Source of the DNA: Tatumella ptyseos
GTDB taxonomy: Bacteria; Pseudomonadota; Gammaproteobacteria; Enterobacterales; Enterobacteriaceae
Assembly: GCF_030552895.1 (NCBI RefSeq)
Contig: NZ_CP130649.1
Span: forward strand, 1,054,001 to 1,118,000
Length of the DNA: 64,000 nucleotides
Direction of reading: 5' to 3'
Below the pieces are notes generated by a model. It was not told where the DNA came from. It saw only the letters and a list, made by a program, of their open reading frames with translations, and did no database searches. Shown piece by piece: positions 8,035 through 18,136 of the stretch (positions within the stretch are counted from its first letter, which is position 1; each line of letters begins with the position of its first letter). A program made the translations under genes and the position numbers.

Positions 8035-10065
8035 ATGAGTAAAGTTTTTACCTTACACTCGGAATTTAAGCCTTCTGGTGATCAGCCTGAAGCGATAAAA
8101 AAATTAGAAGAAGGGCTGGACGATGGTTTAGCCCATCAAACCTTACTTGGCGTGACGGGGTCCGGGAAAACCTTTACCATCGCTAATGTTATTGCCGATT
8201 CAAACCGTCCAACAATGATAATGGCGCCGAATAAAACTTTGGCGGCGCAGCTGTACGGTGAAATGAAAGCTTTTTTCCCTGAAAATGCGGTAGAGTATTT
8301 CGTGTCTTACTATGATTACTACCAGCCTGAGGCTTATGTACCCAGCTCAGACACCTTCATCGAGAAAGATGCTTCAGTCAATGAACATATTGAGCAGATG
8401 CGTCTCTCAGCGACCAAAGCCCTGCTTGAACGCAAAGATGTCATCGTCGTCGCCTCGGTTTCTGCCATTTATGGACTGGGTGATCCCGACGCTTATCTAA
8501 AAATGATGCTGCATCTCACTCGTGGCATGATTATTGATCAACGTAGCATTTTGCGCCGACTGTCAGAGTTGCAATACACTCGCAATGATCAAGCTTTTCA
8601 GCGTGCCACCTTCCGTGTGCGCGGCGATGTCATTGATATCTTCCCTGCAGAGTCAGACGATTTGGCGCTGCGCGTCGAATTATTTGATGAAGAAGTTGAA
8701 AAGCTCTCTCTTTTCGACCCCCTAACTGGGCAAATAGAGCAATCAGTGGCACGCTTCACTATCTATCCTAAAACACACTATGTCACCCCGCGTGAGCGAA
8801 TACTGCAAGCGATGGAAGAGATCAAAGTTGAGTTAGCCGATCGTAAGAAAGTGCTATTAGAAAATAACAAGTTACTTGAAGAGCAGCGGATCACTCAACG
8901 TACGCAATTTGATCTGGAAATGATGAATGAATTGGGTTACTGCTCGGGTATTGAAAACTATTCTCGCTATCTCTCTGGGCGGGGACCGGGTCAAGCTCCG
9001 CCAACCTTATTCGATTATCTTCCTGCTGATGGGTTATTAGTGGTAGACGAATCGCACGTGACCATCCCGCAAATTGGCGGAATGTATAAAGGCGACCGTG
9101 CCCGTAAAGAAAACCTTGTTGAATATGGCTTCCGATTACCCTCTGCGTTAGACAACCGCCCGATGAAGTTTGAAGAATTCGAAGCGTTGGCGCCGCAAAC
9201 CATTTACGTCTCAGCAACGCCTGGTAAATACGAGTTAGAAAAATCAGGTGATGAAGTAATTGATCAAGTGGTTCGTCCAACAGGGCTGTTGGACCCGATA
9301 TTGGAAATTAGGCCGGTTGCAACACAGGTCGATGATCTCCTCTCGGAAATTCGTCAACGTGTTGAAATTAACGAAAGGGTGCTAGTTACCGTACTGACTA
9401 AACGTATGGCAGAGGACCTGACCGAATATCTCGAAGAACATGGTGAGAAAGTCCGCTATCTGCACTCAGATATTGATACAGTCGAGCGTATGGAAATCAT
9501 TCGTGACCTACGCTTGGGTAAATTTGATGTATTAGTCGGCATCAACTTACTCCGAGAAGGCCTCGATATGCCAGAAGTTTCATTAGTGGCGATTTTAGAT
9601 GCGGATAAAGAAGGATTTCTCCGATCTGACAGGTCGTTGATTCAGACTATAGGACGGGCGGCTCGCAACGTGAGCGGCAAAGCTATCCTCTATGCGGATA
9701 AAATCACGCCATCTATGGCTCGTGCGATAGAAGAGACTGAGCGTCGTCGTGAGAAGCAAGAAGCTTGGAATAAAGAGCATGGTATTACGCCAACCAAGTT
9801 GAATAAGAAAATCACGGATATTCTTGAGATTGGCGGTGCGTCTGTTTCGGGTAAAAAAGCCAGCCCATCGAAGGGCGATATTGAGTTGAAAGCAGCGGAA
9901 ACTGCTGCAGAATATTCATTAATGACCGCGCCAGAGTTACAGAAGAAAATTTCGGAATATGAGCGGACGATGCAGAAACATGCACAAAACCTCGAGTTCG
10001 AAGAGGCTGCTCGTTTACGTGATGAATTACATCAACTTCGCGATCTATTACTTATTGCTATGTAA
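8035..10065 (+). CDS. uvrB: UvrABC excinuclease subunit B
   Basis: Damage-verification subunit of nucleotide excision repair. It is loaded by UvrA, opens DNA with its beta-hairpin and recruits UvrC. It has 676 aa (E. coli 673). Walker A is GVTGSGKT (39-46). The beta-hairpin region [13 protein letters not shown], the helicase motif VDESHVTI, the motif VI region QTIGRAARN and a C-terminal UVR domain ([16 protein letters not shown]) are all present. The second ATG (8035) is preferred because GGAA lies nine bases upstream and the product begins MSK as in E. coli. The ATG at 8029 is too close to that site. SOS-regulated through the box at 7944-7959. Confidence 0.97.
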   Translation: MSKVFTLHSEFKPSGDQPEAIKKLEEGLDDGLAHQTLLGVTGSGKTFTIANVIADSNRPTMIMAPNKTLAAQLYGEMKAFFPENAVEYFVSYYDYYQPEAYVPSSDTFIEKDASVNEHIEQMRLSATKALLERKDVIVVASVSAIYGLGDPDAYLKMMLHLTRGMIIDQRSILRRLSELQYTRNDQAFQRATFRVRGDVIDIFPAESDDLALRVELFDEEVEKLSLFDPLTGQIEQSVARFTIYPKTHYVTPRERILQAMEEIKVELADRKKVLLENNKLLEEQRITQRTQFDLEMMNELGYCSGIENYSRYLSGRGPGQAPPTLFDYLPADGLLVVDESHVTIPQIGGMYKGDRARKENLVEYGFRLPSALDNRPMKFEEFEALAPQTIYVSATPGKYELEKSGDEVIDQVVRPTGLLDPILEIRPVATQVDDLLSEIRQRVEINERVLVTVLTKRMAEDLTEYLEEHGEKVRYLHSDIDTVERMEIIRDLRLGKFDVLVGINLLREGLDMPEVSLVAILDADKEGFLRSDRSLIQTIGRAARNVSGKAILYADKITPSMARAIEETERRREKQEAWNKEHGITPTKLNKKITDILEIGGASVSGKKASPSKGDIELKAAETAAEYSLMTAPELQKKISEYERTMQKHAQNLEFEEAARLRDELHQLRDLLLIAM

Positions 10066-10073
10066 TAAATTGC

Positions 10074-10108
10074 CTGCAGCATGTCATGCTTAGTGTAGCG
10101 TGCTGCAG
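10074..10108. terminator. Stem-loop between convergent uvrB and ybhK
   Basis: CTGCAGCA (10074-10081) pairs with TGCTGCAG (10101-10108). There is no clear T-tract on either strand, so its role as a terminator is tentative. Confidence 0.4.
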
Positions 10109-10113
10109 TGATC

Positions 10114-11028
10114 TCAATGTAAAGCTTGGAAGGCATCTTCTAAAGCTTGGCGAAGAAGTTGCCGGTCATGGCGGTATCCTACGTCGCTGGCATCCAGCGG
10201 GCGCTGGAGACGTAATCGCTGTGTAATACCGCTAGTATCTGCTGTGGGACCTAAAATAACCCCATCAATGACCCGACGGCCAATAGCGCTCTCAATTAAC
10301 GTCAGCTTTTCAGCAACCAATAGATGTCCTGCGGGACTGAGCTCAGTGCCTAAATTATCGACGAATAACATTTTGGCTTGAGTCCGACGCAGCGCTTGGC
10401 TGAGTTCTTTAACCAAAATGACCGGCATGATACTGGTATAGAAACTACCAGGCCCCATAATAATCAAGTCTGCATCCCTAATAGCTTCTATGGCTTCTCT
10501 TGTTGCTTTAACCGGGACAGATAGGTCTAAACTACTCGGCCACTCCTTCATGGCATCGATCTCGGTTTCCCCATGAATCAAGGTACCGCGAGCATCGGTT
10601 GCAACCAGGTCGACCGGTTGTTCTGACATCGGGATGAGGAAAGCATCGACCTTTAATACGTTTCGAATAAGATTGATGGCCTCCAGCGGGCGTACACTCA
10701 AATTATCGAGGGCCCGCAGCATTAAATTTCCTAGATTATGTCCTGCTAATTCACCTTGTCCCGAGAAACGGTATTCGAACATAGCAGAGGCCACACTGGG
10801 CTGCGTAATGAGCTGATTCAAGCAGTTACGCGTATCACCCCACGCAATGCCTCCCTCTGAACGACGAATACGACCCGTCGAGCCTCCATTATCAGTAGTG
10901 GTAACAATACCGGTAAGGCGCGAACCGAGAGATGAGAGCGAGGACATTACGCGTCCTAAGCCATGACCACCGCCGATGGCGACGACTCGGTCCAGATCTG
11001 CTAGGGTTCGGTTCATTAGGGGCATCAT
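10114..11028 (-). CDS. ybhK: Gluconeogenesis-factor-like protein YbhK (YvcK/CofD-like family)
   Basis: 304 aa. The N-terminal [11 protein letters not shown] is the nucleotide-sugar/CofD-like Rossmann motif. [21 protein letters not shown] and [11 protein letters not shown] are hallmarks of the family. B. subtilis YvcK binds UDP-sugars and links carbon metabolism to the cell wall, and the role in enterobacteria is unsettled. The start is ambiguous: tandem ATGs at 11028/11025 abut an AAGG, while the ATG at 11016 gives the N-terminus MNRTLADLD that matches E. coli. It is divergent from moaA, as in E. coli. Confidence 0.9.
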   Translation of the reverse strand: MMPLMNRTLADLDRVVAIGGGHGLGRVMSSLSSLGSRLTGIVTTTDNGGSTGRIRRSEGGIAWGDTRNCLNQLITQPSVASAMFEYRFSGQGELAGHNLGNLMLRALDNLSVRPLEAINLIRNVLKVDAFLIPMSEQPVDLVATDARGTLIHGETEIDAMKEWPSSLDLSVPVKATREAIEAIRDADLIIMGPGSFYTSIMPVILVKELSQALRRTQAKMLFVDNLGTELSPAGHLLVAEKLTLIESAIGRRVIDGVILGPTADTSGITQRLRLQRPLDASDVGYRHDRQLLRQALEDAFQALH

Positions 11029-11248
11029 CCTTAAAGGTGTGAGTTCTTCGGTTATTACAGTTGGGTATTATCTTATGTTCTCAATATATTGCCTATGAGA
11101 AATTAAAATTTTGAGAGAATTTCTGGGCTAAACATGACACCTATTCCTATTCGAGCTAGGATGAAGTGATAACTTCTCCAATTTATTTTGTAGTGTGACT
11201 GTTTGGTGGAGGCCTATTTTCTTGTATCACTTTTGACGAGGTACCTAT

Positions 11249-12229
11249 TTGTCCGCCTTGACCGATACCTTTCAACGCAAATTTTACTACTTACGGCTAT
11301 CGGTCACAGATATCTGTAATTTTCGTTGCACCTATTGTTTACCTGATGGTTATCGTCCCCAAAAAGGGAGAGAAGCTTTCTTATCTATCGACGAAATCAC
11401 TCGGGTGGCCCAAGCCTTCGGTCAATTAGGGACGACGAAAATACGCTTAACAGGCGGTGAACCCTCAATGCGCCGCGATTTCAGCGATATCATTGCAGCC
11501 ATTCATCAGCAACCTGCAATACAACAGATTGCCATGACAACTAATGGTTACCGCTTAGCGAAAGAGGCAGCAAACTGGCGAGCGGCAGGGTTAACTGCGG
11601 TTAACGTCAGTCTCGATAGCCTAGATGCGCGTCAGTTTTATCAAATTACTGGTCAGAATAAATTCACTGAGGTCATGGCTGGAATCGATGCCAGTCTGGA
11701 AGCGGGATTCCCGGTAGTTAAAATAAATGTTGTATTGATGAAACACTTAACCCAACAGCTTCCCGAATTCCTCGCGTGGATTAAGTACCGTCCTCTTCAG
11801 CTCCGCTTTATCGAATTAATGGAAACGGGAGAGGGGAGTGATCACTTCTCTAAGCATCATCTATCCGGTAAACATCTGCGTCACCAATTAGTGGAACAAG
11901 GTTGGCAAATCGTTGCCCGATCGCCAGAAGCAGGACCAGCCCAAATCTTTAGTCATCCGGATTATCAAGGCCAGATTGGCTTAATCATGCCTTATGATAA
12001 AGATTTTTGTGATAGCTGTAATCGACTCCGGGTCTCGGCTGTTGGTAAACTACATTTGTGTTTATTTGGTGATCAAGGGATTGAACTGCGCGATCTATTA
12101 CAGGCTGACAGTCAACAATCGTTGCTAGCAGCACGAATTCAGTCGAGCTTACTACAAAAGAAACAGACACATTTTCTCCATCAAGGGATGACAGGCATGG
12201 CACGTAATCTCTCTTATATAGGTGGTTAA
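11249..12229 (+). CDS. moaA: GTP 3',8-cyclase (radical SAM), molybdenum cofactor step 1
   Basis: Converts GTP to 3',8-cyclo-GTP with MoaC acting next to yield cyclic pyranopterin phosphate. It has 326 aa (E. coli 329). The N-terminal [4Fe-4S] CxxxCxxC is at Cys23, Cys27 and Cys30. The second cluster Cys residues lie in [10 protein letters not shown] and HLCLFG. The C-terminal Gly-Gly needed for catalysis is present (SYIGG). It starts with TTG at 11249, backed by GAGG seven bases upstream. The ybhK-moaA gap is about 220 bp; E. coli carries a molybdenum-cofactor riboswitch there, but I could not fold one convincingly here. Confidence 0.96.
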   Translation: MSALTDTFQRKFYYLRLSVTDICNFRCTYCLPDGYRPQKGREAFLSIDEITRVAQAFGQLGTTKIRLTGGEPSMRRDFSDIIAAIHQQPAIQQIAMTTNGYRLAKEAANWRAAGLTAVNVSLDSLDARQFYQITGQNKFTEVMAGIDASLEAGFPVVKINVVLMKHLTQQLPEFLAWIKYRPLQLRFIELMETGEGSDHFSKHHLSGKHLRHQLVEQGWQIVARSPEAGPAQIFSHPDYQGQIGLIMPYDKDFCDSCNRLRVSAVGKLHLCLFGDQGIELRDLLQADSQQSLLAARIQSSLLQKKQTHFLHQGMTGMARNLSYIGG

Positions 12230-12243
12230 GGCGAGGAGCTGAA

Positions 12244-12765
12244 ATGGAAAATCCACAAGCAAAAACATCTTCTCTGAACGTTGCTGTGTTGACGATCTCG
12301 AACCATCGTAATGATAAAAATGATACCTCTGGCGACTACTTGCAACAGGCAGTGGAAGGTGCTGGTCATCACGTTGTTGAGCGAACCATTTGCCCTGACA
12401 ACCGCTATGCTATTCGAGCCATAGTCTCACAAGCGATTGCCAGTCAACATATTCAAGTAGTACTCATTAATGGAGGGACGGGGTTTCATGAACAAAACGC
12501 CACGCCCGAGGCGATAATCCCGTTATTCGATAAGGAAATTACTGGCTTTGGCGAGCTCTTTAGAATGTTCTCCTTTGAACAGATCCAGCAGGCAACCTTG
12601 CAATCTCGTGCGGTGGCTGGCTTAGCTAACCATACGGTGATTTTTGCGTTTCCTGGGTCCACTTCAGCCTGTGAATTGGCATGGGATCAGATCATTGAGG
12701 CGCAACTCGATATCAACACCAAACCTTGTAATTTCGTCTCACAACTTAAGAAAATCGCGAAATGA
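12244..12765 (+). CDS. moaB: Molybdenum cofactor biosynthesis protein B
   Basis: 173-aa MogA/MoaB-type molybdopterin-binding domain protein. The [10 protein letters not shown] segment is the MPT-binding loop (TGGTG in E. coli) and [10 protein letters not shown] matches the conserved PGS loop. In E. coli moaB is dispensable because mog does the adenylylation, so its role here is likely minor or redundant. It lies 14 bp after moaA and its stop overlaps the moaC start (ATGA), so it is cotranscribed. Confidence 0.93.
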   Translation: MENPQAKTSSLNVAVLTISNHRNDKNDTSGDYLQQAVEGAGHHVVERTICPDNRYAIRAIVSQAIASQHIQVVLINGGTGFHEQNATPEAIIPLFDKEITGFGELFRMFSFEQIQQATLQSRAVAGLANHTVIFAFPGSTSACELAWDQIIEAQLDINTKPCNFVSQLKKIAK

Positions 12766-13247
12766 AGCAATTATCTCACCTCAATCATGCGGGCGAGGCG
12801 AATATGGTGGATGTTAGCGATAAAGCGCTCACATCCCGTCACGCCCGTGCTGAAGCCTATCTCTCATTAGATAAACTTACGCTGCAATTGATTACTGAAG
12901 GCAAACATCCTAAAGGCGATGTCTTTGCCGTTGCACGGATCGCGGGAATTCAGGCGGCGAAAAAGACGTGGGATCTCATCCCATTATGCCATCCCTTAAT
13001 GCTAACTAAAGTTGAAGTACTGTTAACCCCTCAGTGGGATCCTTGTCGTATCCATATCCAAACTTTTTGCAAGCTGAGTGGCCAAACTGGCGTAGAGATG
13101 GAAGCGCTGACAGCGGCATCGGTCACTGCATTGACCTTATATGATATGTGCAAAGCTGTGCAGAAAGACATGGTAATTGAATGTATCCGGCTGGTGGAAA
13201 AGCAGGGGGGGAAATCCGGTGACTATCAGAGAAGTTGGGATGATTAA
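12762..13247 (+). CDS. moaC: Cyclic pyranopterin monophosphate synthase
   Basis: Rearranges 3',8-cyclo-GTP to cyclic pyranopterin monophosphate. It has 161 aa (normal). [16 protein letters not shown], the active-site segment LIPLCHPL, and the conserved [23 protein letters not shown] are all intact. The ATG overlaps the moaB stop, and the 3' end overlaps the moaD start by 8 bp. Confidence 0.97.
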   Translation: MKQLSHLNHAGEANMVDVSDKALTSRHARAEAYLSLDKLTLQLITEGKHPKGDVFAVARIAGIQAAKKTWDLIPLCHPLMLTKVEVLLTPQWDPCRIHIQTFCKLSGQTGVEMEALTAASVTALTLYDMCKAVQKDMVIECIRLVEKQGGKSGDYQRSWDD

Positions 13248-13485
13248 CGTCCTTTTTTTTGCGCAGACGCGTGAACTGGTTGAGTGTGAAAAGCTTACGC
13301 TAGCGGCTGATTTCGATAATGTTGAACAACTTCGCGCCGCCCTAATTGAACGCGGTAAACGCTGGCAGTTAGCACTGGCCGATGGACGATTGCTGGTTGC
13401 AGTAAACCAAGAGATTTGCGATTTTTCACATCCTCTAGGGCCAGGTGATGAGGTGGCATTTTTTCCACCGGTGACGGGAGGGTAA
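13240..13485 (+). CDS. moaD: Molybdopterin synthase sulfur-carrier subunit
   Basis: 81-aa ubiquitin-like sulfur carrier. It ends in the obligatory Gly-Gly (PPVTGG), which MoeB adenylates and which is then thiocarboxylated. The ATG at 13240 gives [13 protein letters not shown], matching E. coli MIKVLFFAQVREL and its 81-aa length. A longer frame from 13177 runs inside moaC and is not needed. It is coupled to moaC by an 8-bp overlap. Partner MoaE is next, and the activating enzyme MoeB is encoded at 39683-40432. Confidence 0.95.
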   Translation: MINVLFFAQTRELVECEKLTLAADFDNVEQLRAALIERGKRWQLALADGRLLVAVNQEICDFSHPLGPGDEVAFFPPVTGG

Positions 13486-13487
13486 CG

Positions 13488-13958
13488 ATGCATGCGTTAA
13501 CCCGTATTGAGATCGCTACCGCTCCATTTTCTATTGATGATGAGTATCGACTTGCCGCTAGCCAACATCAAGATGGCGCTATCGTCTCTTTTGTGGGCAA
13601 AGTGCGTGATCTGAACCAAGGCCACGCAGTGAATCAACTGACCTTAGAGCATTATCCGGGGATGACTGAGCGGGTGTTGAAAAGTCTGGCGGATCAAGCT
13701 AGAGAGCGCTTTGCAGTGAATAACATCACTATCATTCACCGCGTCGGGACCTTCGCTTTAGGAGAAGAAATTGTATTGGTGATGGTGAGCGCAGTTCACC
13801 GGCATGCAGCCTTTCTCGCAACAGAATTTATTATGGACTTACTGAAAAGCCAAGCCCCTTTTTGGAAACGTGAAAAGACAGAAACGGGGGAGAGGTGGTT
13901 ATCTCCCTCAGTGCAAGACAGTTCCGCTGCAGAAAAATGGACAAATAAGGAATTATAA
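13488..13958 (+). CDS. moaE: Molybdopterin synthase catalytic subunit
   Basis: Large subunit of the MoaD2-MoaE2 complex that transfers two sulfurs to cyclic pyranopterin. It has 156 aa (E. coli 150). LTLEHYPGMTE, TIIHRVG, SAVHRHAAF and the catalytic-lysine region LKSQAPFWKRE are conserved. It starts 2 bp after the moaD stop. The next gene's ribosome site (AAGGA) lies inside its last codons. Confidence 0.96.
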   Translation: MHALTRIEIATAPFSIDDEYRLAASQHQDGAIVSFVGKVRDLNQGHAVNQLTLEHYPGMTERVLKSLADQARERFAVNNITIIHRVGTFALGEEIVLVMVSAVHRHAAFLATEFIMDLLKSQAPFWKREKTETGERWLSPSVQDSSAAEKWTNKEL

Positions 13959-13960
13959 GT

Positions 13961-15064
13961 GTGACTCGATCGACTATTGTTAAGATGACTACGTCGAGTG
14001 TTTTAGCGTTACTGCTCGCAAGCTGTGCATCAGAAAAACCTAAAGCCCCGGTACGACCAAAAGTTAGCGTAACGACTCAAGTTAAACAGCTGCTACCGAG
14101 CTATGTCACGAATAAAACGCAGTGGTCTGAAGATATCTACCAAGCATTTTTACATCAACAGCTCGATGCCGATGTCTCGAACCTGTGTGCAGTCATTGCT
14201 GTGGCGGGCCAAGAGACTAATTTTAATGCCAATGCGCCGGTGAAAGGACTACCGCAGATTGCTTGGCAGGAGATTTATCGTCGAGCTGGCTCACTGCACA
14301 TTCCTGAATTCGTAGTACGCACTGCATTGAAAATTCCCTCGACGAATGGCAAAAGCTACACAGAGCGGTTAGATACAGTACGCAGTGAACGTGAACTAAG
14401 CGATATTTTTGACGACTTAATCGATTCCGTCCCGCTAGGCCAGCGGTTATTTGGTCGCTTCAACCCGATTCACACAGGGGGACCGATGCAGGTAAGTATC
14501 GCCTTTGCAGAACAGCATGCAGAGAATTATCCCTATAACGTCGAGAAAACTATTCGTAAAGAAGTACTCACCCAGCGCGGTGGTATCTACTTTGGTACAC
14601 TACATCTGCTCGGCTATCCCACCCATTATTCAGTGCCTTTATACCGTTTTGCCGACTATAATGCAGGGTGGTATGCCAGTCGTAATGCTGCTTTTCAAGC
14701 CGCAGTCTCCTATTTGAGCGGACAAAAATTGGCATTAGATGGTGATTTAATTCAATATCAGAGTGATGCACCGAGCCGTACTGAGTTGGCGATTAGGTCT
14801 ATCCGCTCTACACTGCAACTGAGCGATTCAGCGATTCACCAACAGTTATCACAAGGAGAATCACTGGAATTTGAACAAAGCCAGCTGTGGAAAAGGGTCT
14901 TTTCTGCAGCCGATAAAAAACGGGGACAGGCTTGGCCACACGAGCGATTACCGGGTATCGCGTTAGAAAGCCCTAAAATTTCTCGTAATTTGACTACCGC
15001 GTGGTTTGCACAACGCGTAAACCAACGTTATCAACACTGTTTACTTCAAGCTAGGGAGGAGTAA
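13961..15064 (+). CDS. DUF1615-family lipoprotein
   Basis: 367 aa with a short lysine-containing N-region, a hydrophobic stretch and the lipobox LLASC (Cys22), so it is predicted to be lipidated and envelope-anchored. The mature part has LCAVIAVAGQETNF and LPQIAWQEI, which recalls the catalytic Glu neighbourhood of lytic transglycosylases, then RLFGRFNPIHTGGPMQVSIAFAEQHA and YRFADYNAGWYASRNAAFQ, typical of DUF1615. The function is not established. It starts with GTG 2 bp after moaE (AAGGA nine bases upstream) and overlaps ybhL by one base, so it is probably expressed from the moa transcript. E. coli has no such gene here. Confidence 0.82.
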   Translation: MTRSTIVKMTTSSVLALLLASCASEKPKAPVRPKVSVTTQVKQLLPSYVTNKTQWSEDIYQAFLHQQLDADVSNLCAVIAVAGQETNFNANAPVKGLPQIAWQEIYRRAGSLHIPEFVVRTALKIPSTNGKSYTERLDTVRSERELSDIFDDLIDSVPLGQRLFGRFNPIHTGGPMQVSIAFAEQHAENYPYNVEKTIRKEVLTQRGGIYFGTLHLLGYPTHYSVPLYRFADYNAGWYASRNAAFQAAVSYLSGQKLALDGDLIQYQSDAPSRTELAIRSIRSTLQLSDSAIHQQLSQGESLEFEQSQLWKRVFSAADKKRGQAWPHERLPGIALESPKISRNLTTAWFAQRVNQRYQHCLLQAREE

Positions 15065-15774
15065 TGGAAAATTATCAACGTCCTTCGTCGTTAGGACACA
15101 CCTCGTCGGGCAGTCGCGTGCAAGCGTACATGACCCAAGTTTATGGTTGGATGACTACTGGCCTGCTATTAACGGCGTTTGTCAGTTGGTTTGCTGCAAG
15201 AACACCTGCAGTAATGGAAGCGATCTTCTCCAGTCGTATTACCTTCTTTGGGTTAATCATTGCTCAGCTTGCGGTAGTCTTCGTACTGTCAGGCATGGTG
15301 CATAAGATGAGTGCGGCTCTGGCCACAGGCCTCTTTATGCTGTATTCAGTATTAACTGGTTTAACGATGGCCAGTATCTTTCTCGCCTTCACTTATTCCT
15401 CTATTGCCAGCACCTTTGTGGTGACAGCGGCGATGTTTGGTGCGATGACCGTCTATGGTGCGGTAACGAAACGAGACCTCAGCAAGTTGGGCAGCTTACT
15501 GTTTATGGCATTGATTGGTATATTAATCGCTTCATTGGTCAATTATTGGCTTAAAAGTACCGCTTTGATGTGGGCGATTACCTATATTGGTGTGGTAGTT
15601 TTCGTCGGCTTAACGGCTTACGATACCCAAAAATTACGTCAATTGGGTGAGAATATTGATTCGTCTGATAAGGCGAATTTCCGTCGTTACAGTATCATTG
15701 GTGCACTCACCCTATACTTAGATTTCATCAACCTTTTCATGATGTTACTAAGGATTTTTGGTGACAGACGTTAG
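15064..15774 (+). CDS. ybhL: Inner membrane protein YbhL (Bax inhibitor-1/YccA family)
   Basis: 236 aa with about seven hydrophobic membrane segments and the BI-1 family pattern (MTQVYGWMTTGLLLTAFVSW at the N-terminus, FVGLTAYDTQKL and LYLDFINLFMMLLRI at the C-terminus). It is nearly the length of E. coli YbhL (234). Family members are linked to pH-sensitive ion leak and to FtsH regulation (YccA), but the exact role of YbhL is unknown. The start overlaps the preceding lipoprotein stop (TAATG). A strong terminator follows. Confidence 0.93.
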   Translation: MENYQRPSSLGHTSSGSRVQAYMTQVYGWMTTGLLLTAFVSWFAARTPAVMEAIFSSRITFFGLIIAQLAVVFVLSGMVHKMSAALATGLFMLYSVLTGLTMASIFLAFTYSSIASTFVVTAAMFGAMTVYGAVTKRDLSKLGSLLFMALIGILIASLVNYWLKSTALMWAITYIGVVVFVGLTAYDTQKLRQLGENIDSSDKANFRRYSIIGALTLYLDFINLFMMLLRIFGDRR

Positions 15775-15797
15775 TTAAACAGCAGAAGATCGTGAAT

Positions 15798-15823
15798 AGA
15801 GGGGATTTTCCCCTCTTTTTTTT
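15798..15823 (+). terminator. Intrinsic terminator after ybhL (end of moa transcript)
   Basis: Stem AGAGGGG (15798-15804) / CCCCTCT (15810-15816), loop ATTTT, followed by a T-tract. Confidence 0.9.
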
Positions 15824-16224
15824 GTGTAAAAAAACAGCAGATATTTCTTAAGTTCGAATACCTGAAAAGCTAAGGTTTATTTTAAATTATTGTTTGTAGT
15901 GGATTTTTATAAAAAATAATAGCTTTCTGGGTGTTTTTTAATCGACGTAAAGTGTTTTATTATATTGTTCTAATTAATCTATCTATTCAGCTTTTTTGTA
16001 GTATTTCATACTGATTAATCTCTGGCTTTAAAACAAAATATGATATTTCTCCTCGTTTGTGGCAGACTGAGGCCGTCTTCTTAAGGAATTATCTGAAGAA
16101 ACATCGATCTTATCACAATTGCAGTATTGCGTTGTGGTCAGCCGATTTATTTCGATTACTCTCGGAAGACAATTACTGGCGTTTGGGTGTTTTACTCTAC
16201 CGCGAGTATTACTAGGAGATAACT
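15824..16224. other. AT-rich gap between ybhL and ybhQ
   Basis: About 400 bp with no coding signal on either strand. The left two thirds are strongly AT-rich (TTTTTATAAAAAATAATAG at about 15904-15922). The right third is less so and contains a short inverted repeat TCTTC/GAAGA (about 16076-16100). It presumably holds the ybhQ promoter. A small RNA is possible, but nothing supports one. Confidence 0.4.
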
Positions 16225-16617
16225 ATGAAATGGTCTAACCGTGTTCAGATTGTCACTGGGCAAACGTGTTTTCATATCGCGATGCATTTAACCATCGTGG
16301 CTTCATTAGTTTGGGGTTTTAAACACAAGTTGTTAATTGAAGTCAGTGCCGGATTGGTCGCAAGTTATGTCGTTTTGCTGGTCGCTATGTTGATTACGCA
16401 AAATGTCTCGCGCTTACGCGCAGTGGGAGATTATTTAGAAGAAGCCTCCACCACTTACTATTTTGGTGCGGCGATGTTGTCACTCTTCTTATTCTCTCGT
16501 GTATTGCACAATCCGCTACTGATTTGTGGATTAGGTGTGGCGATGCTCATCGGCCCCGCACTTTTCTCATTGTTCGCCAAAGGTTCTGGCCAGCAAGTTG
16601 AGAAAAAACGCAGCTAA
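16225..16617 (+). CDS. ybhQ: Inner membrane protein YbhQ
   Basis: 130-aa hydrophobic protein with about four membrane segments. It begins MKWSNRVQIVTGQ and contains YLEEASTTYYFGAAM, matching E. coli YbhQ (MKW.QRV...TG and EELTTTWYFGAAL; 136 aa). The function is unknown. Good ribosome site (AGGAG) before the ATG. It is monocistronic with its own terminator. The E. coli neighbours ybhM-ybhP are absent. Confidence 0.87.
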   Translation: MKWSNRVQIVTGQTCFHIAMHLTIVASLVWGFKHKLLIEVSAGLVASYVVLLVAMLITQNVSRLRAVGDYLEEASTTYYFGAAMLSLFLFSRVLHNPLLICGLGVAMLIGPALFSLFAKGSGQQVEKKRS

Positions 16618-16624
16618 TACCTTC

Positions 16625-16651
16625 AAGGCCAGTCATTCGGCTGGCCTTTTT
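16625..16651 (+). terminator. Intrinsic terminator of ybhQ
   Basis: Stem AAGGCCAG (16625-16632) / CTGGCCTT (16641-16648) with T-run, 7 bp after the stop. Confidence 0.9.
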
Positions 16652-16800
16652 AACATCCTCGCAGTCCTGCATAAAGTCTGATACACTTCCGGCACTTATC
16701 GCATTGTAGTTTGCGTTGAACTCTCTCAATTTAGTGACATTGTCCCCCCTGAAAACTGCACCGTGAATAGACGGTCAGGGCGTCTCTGGAGCAATACCCC

Positions 16801-18132
16801 ATGACTTTCGATTCACTCGGTTTACAAGCCGAGATTTTGCGTGCTGTTAACGAACAGGGCTATACCACCCCTACGCCAATCCAACAACAAGCGATCCCTA
16901 TCGTTTTAGCGGGGGATGACTTATTAGCCAGTGCACAAACTGGTACGGGTAAAACGGCTGGGTTTACCTTGCCACTGTTGCACCGTCTTGCCGCAAACGA
17001 AAAGCCTATTAATGGCCGCAGACCTGTACGAGCGTTAATTTTAACTCCGACTCGTGAACTGGCCGCGCAAGTCGGTGAGAACGTTCAAAGTTACAGCCGT
17101 TATCTCAAATTACGGTCTCTGGTCGTATTCGGTGGCGTCAGTATTAATCCACAAATGATGAAATTACGTGGTGGTGTTGACGTACTGGTCGCCACACCAG
17201 GGCGATTACTCGATCTCGTGCAGCAAAATGCGGTGCAATTATCGAATATCGAAATTTTAGTGCTGGATGAAGCCGACCGCATGTTAGACATGGGCTTTAT
17301 CCATGATATCCGTCGTATCCTAGCTAAATTACCGGCTCGTCGTCAGAACTTACTGTTCTCGGCGACCTTCTCTGACGAGATCAAAGCACTGGCGGAAAAG
17401 TTACTAGATCGACCAAAATTAGTCGAGGTGGCTCGCCGTAATACCGCTTCCGAACAAGTATCTCAACAGGTGCATTTCGTTGATAAGAAGCGTAAGCGTG
17501 AATTGCTTTCTTATTTAATCGGTAAGGAAAATTGGCAGCAGGTATTAGTCTTCACCCGTACCAAGCACGGTGCTAACCACCTTGCAGAGCAGCTCAATAA
17601 AGATGGGATTACGGCAGCTGCGATTCACGGTAACAAAAGCCAAGGTGCGCGCACGCGTGCGCTTGAGCATTTTAAAACCGGTGAAGTGCGGGTGTTAGTC
17701 GCGACCGATATTGCGGCACGTGGCATCGATATTGAAGAATTGCCTCACGTCGTGAACTACGAGCTTCCTAATGTGGCGGAAGATTATGTGCACCGTATTG
17801 GTCGTACTGGCCGTGCAGCGGCCAGTGGTTCTGCATTGTCACTGGTCTGTGTAGATGAACACAAATTATTGCGCGATATCGAAAAGCTATTGAAAAAAGA
17901 GATCCCTCGTCTAGCTATTGCAGGCTACGAGCCGGATCCATCTATTAAAGCTGAGCCGATTCAAAACGGACGTCAAGGCGGACGTGGTGCCGGTCGCGGC
18001 GGACGCTCTGATCATAATGGCTCGCGCGGACAGGGCCGTCCTCAAGGACAAAACAGCCCACGCCCTCGTGCACGCAATGGAGCTTCTGCGTCAACAAAGC
18101 CTGCCGCGAAGAAACCGCAGGGTAATCGTTAG
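16801..18132 (+). CDS. rhlE: DEAD-box ATP-dependent RNA helicase RhlE
   Basis: 443 aa with two RecA lobes. Q motif [10 protein letters not shown], motif I AQTGTGKT (45-52), Ia [39 protein letters not shown] and [10 protein letters not shown] are all intact. The C-terminal tail (about 380-443) is basic and Gly/Arg-rich ([11 protein letters not shown]) and is likely RNA-binding. RhlE acts in ribosome assembly and with the RNA degradosome in E. coli. GGAG precedes the ATG. dusC starts 4 bp after the stop, so the two are probably cotranscribed. Confidence 0.96.
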   Translation: MTFDSLGLQAEILRAVNEQGYTTPTPIQQQAIPIVLAGDDLLASAQTGTGKTAGFTLPLLHRLAANEKPINGRRPVRALILTPTRELAAQVGENVQSYSRYLKLRSLVVFGGVSINPQMMKLRGGVDVLVATPGRLLDLVQQNAVQLSNIEILVLDEADRMLDMGFIHDIRRILAKLPARRQNLLFSATFSDEIKALAEKLLDRPKLVEVARRNTASEQVSQQVHFVDKKRKRELLSYLIGKENWQQVLVFTRTKHGANHLAEQLNKDGITAAAIHGNKSQGARTRALEHFKTGEVRVLVATDIAARGIDIEELPHVVNYELPNVAEDYVHRIGRTGRAAASGSALSLVCVDEHKLLRDIEKLLKKEIPRLAIAGYEPDPSIKAEPIQNGRQGGRGAGRGGRSDHNGSRGQGRPQGQNSPRPRARNGASASTKPAAKKPQGNR

Positions 18133-18136
18133 TTCT

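Noticed and set aside
11029..11248. Possible molybdenum-cofactor riboswitch upstream of moaA
   Set aside because: The position is right, but I could only see a small GAAGT/ACTTC hairpin (11163-11176) and no convincing multi-stem fold. An Rfam covariance search would decide.
15850..15865. TTCGAA-containing stretch resembling a tRNA T-loop
   Set aside because: There is no acceptor or anticodon stem around it, and no tRNA could be folded anywhere in the window.
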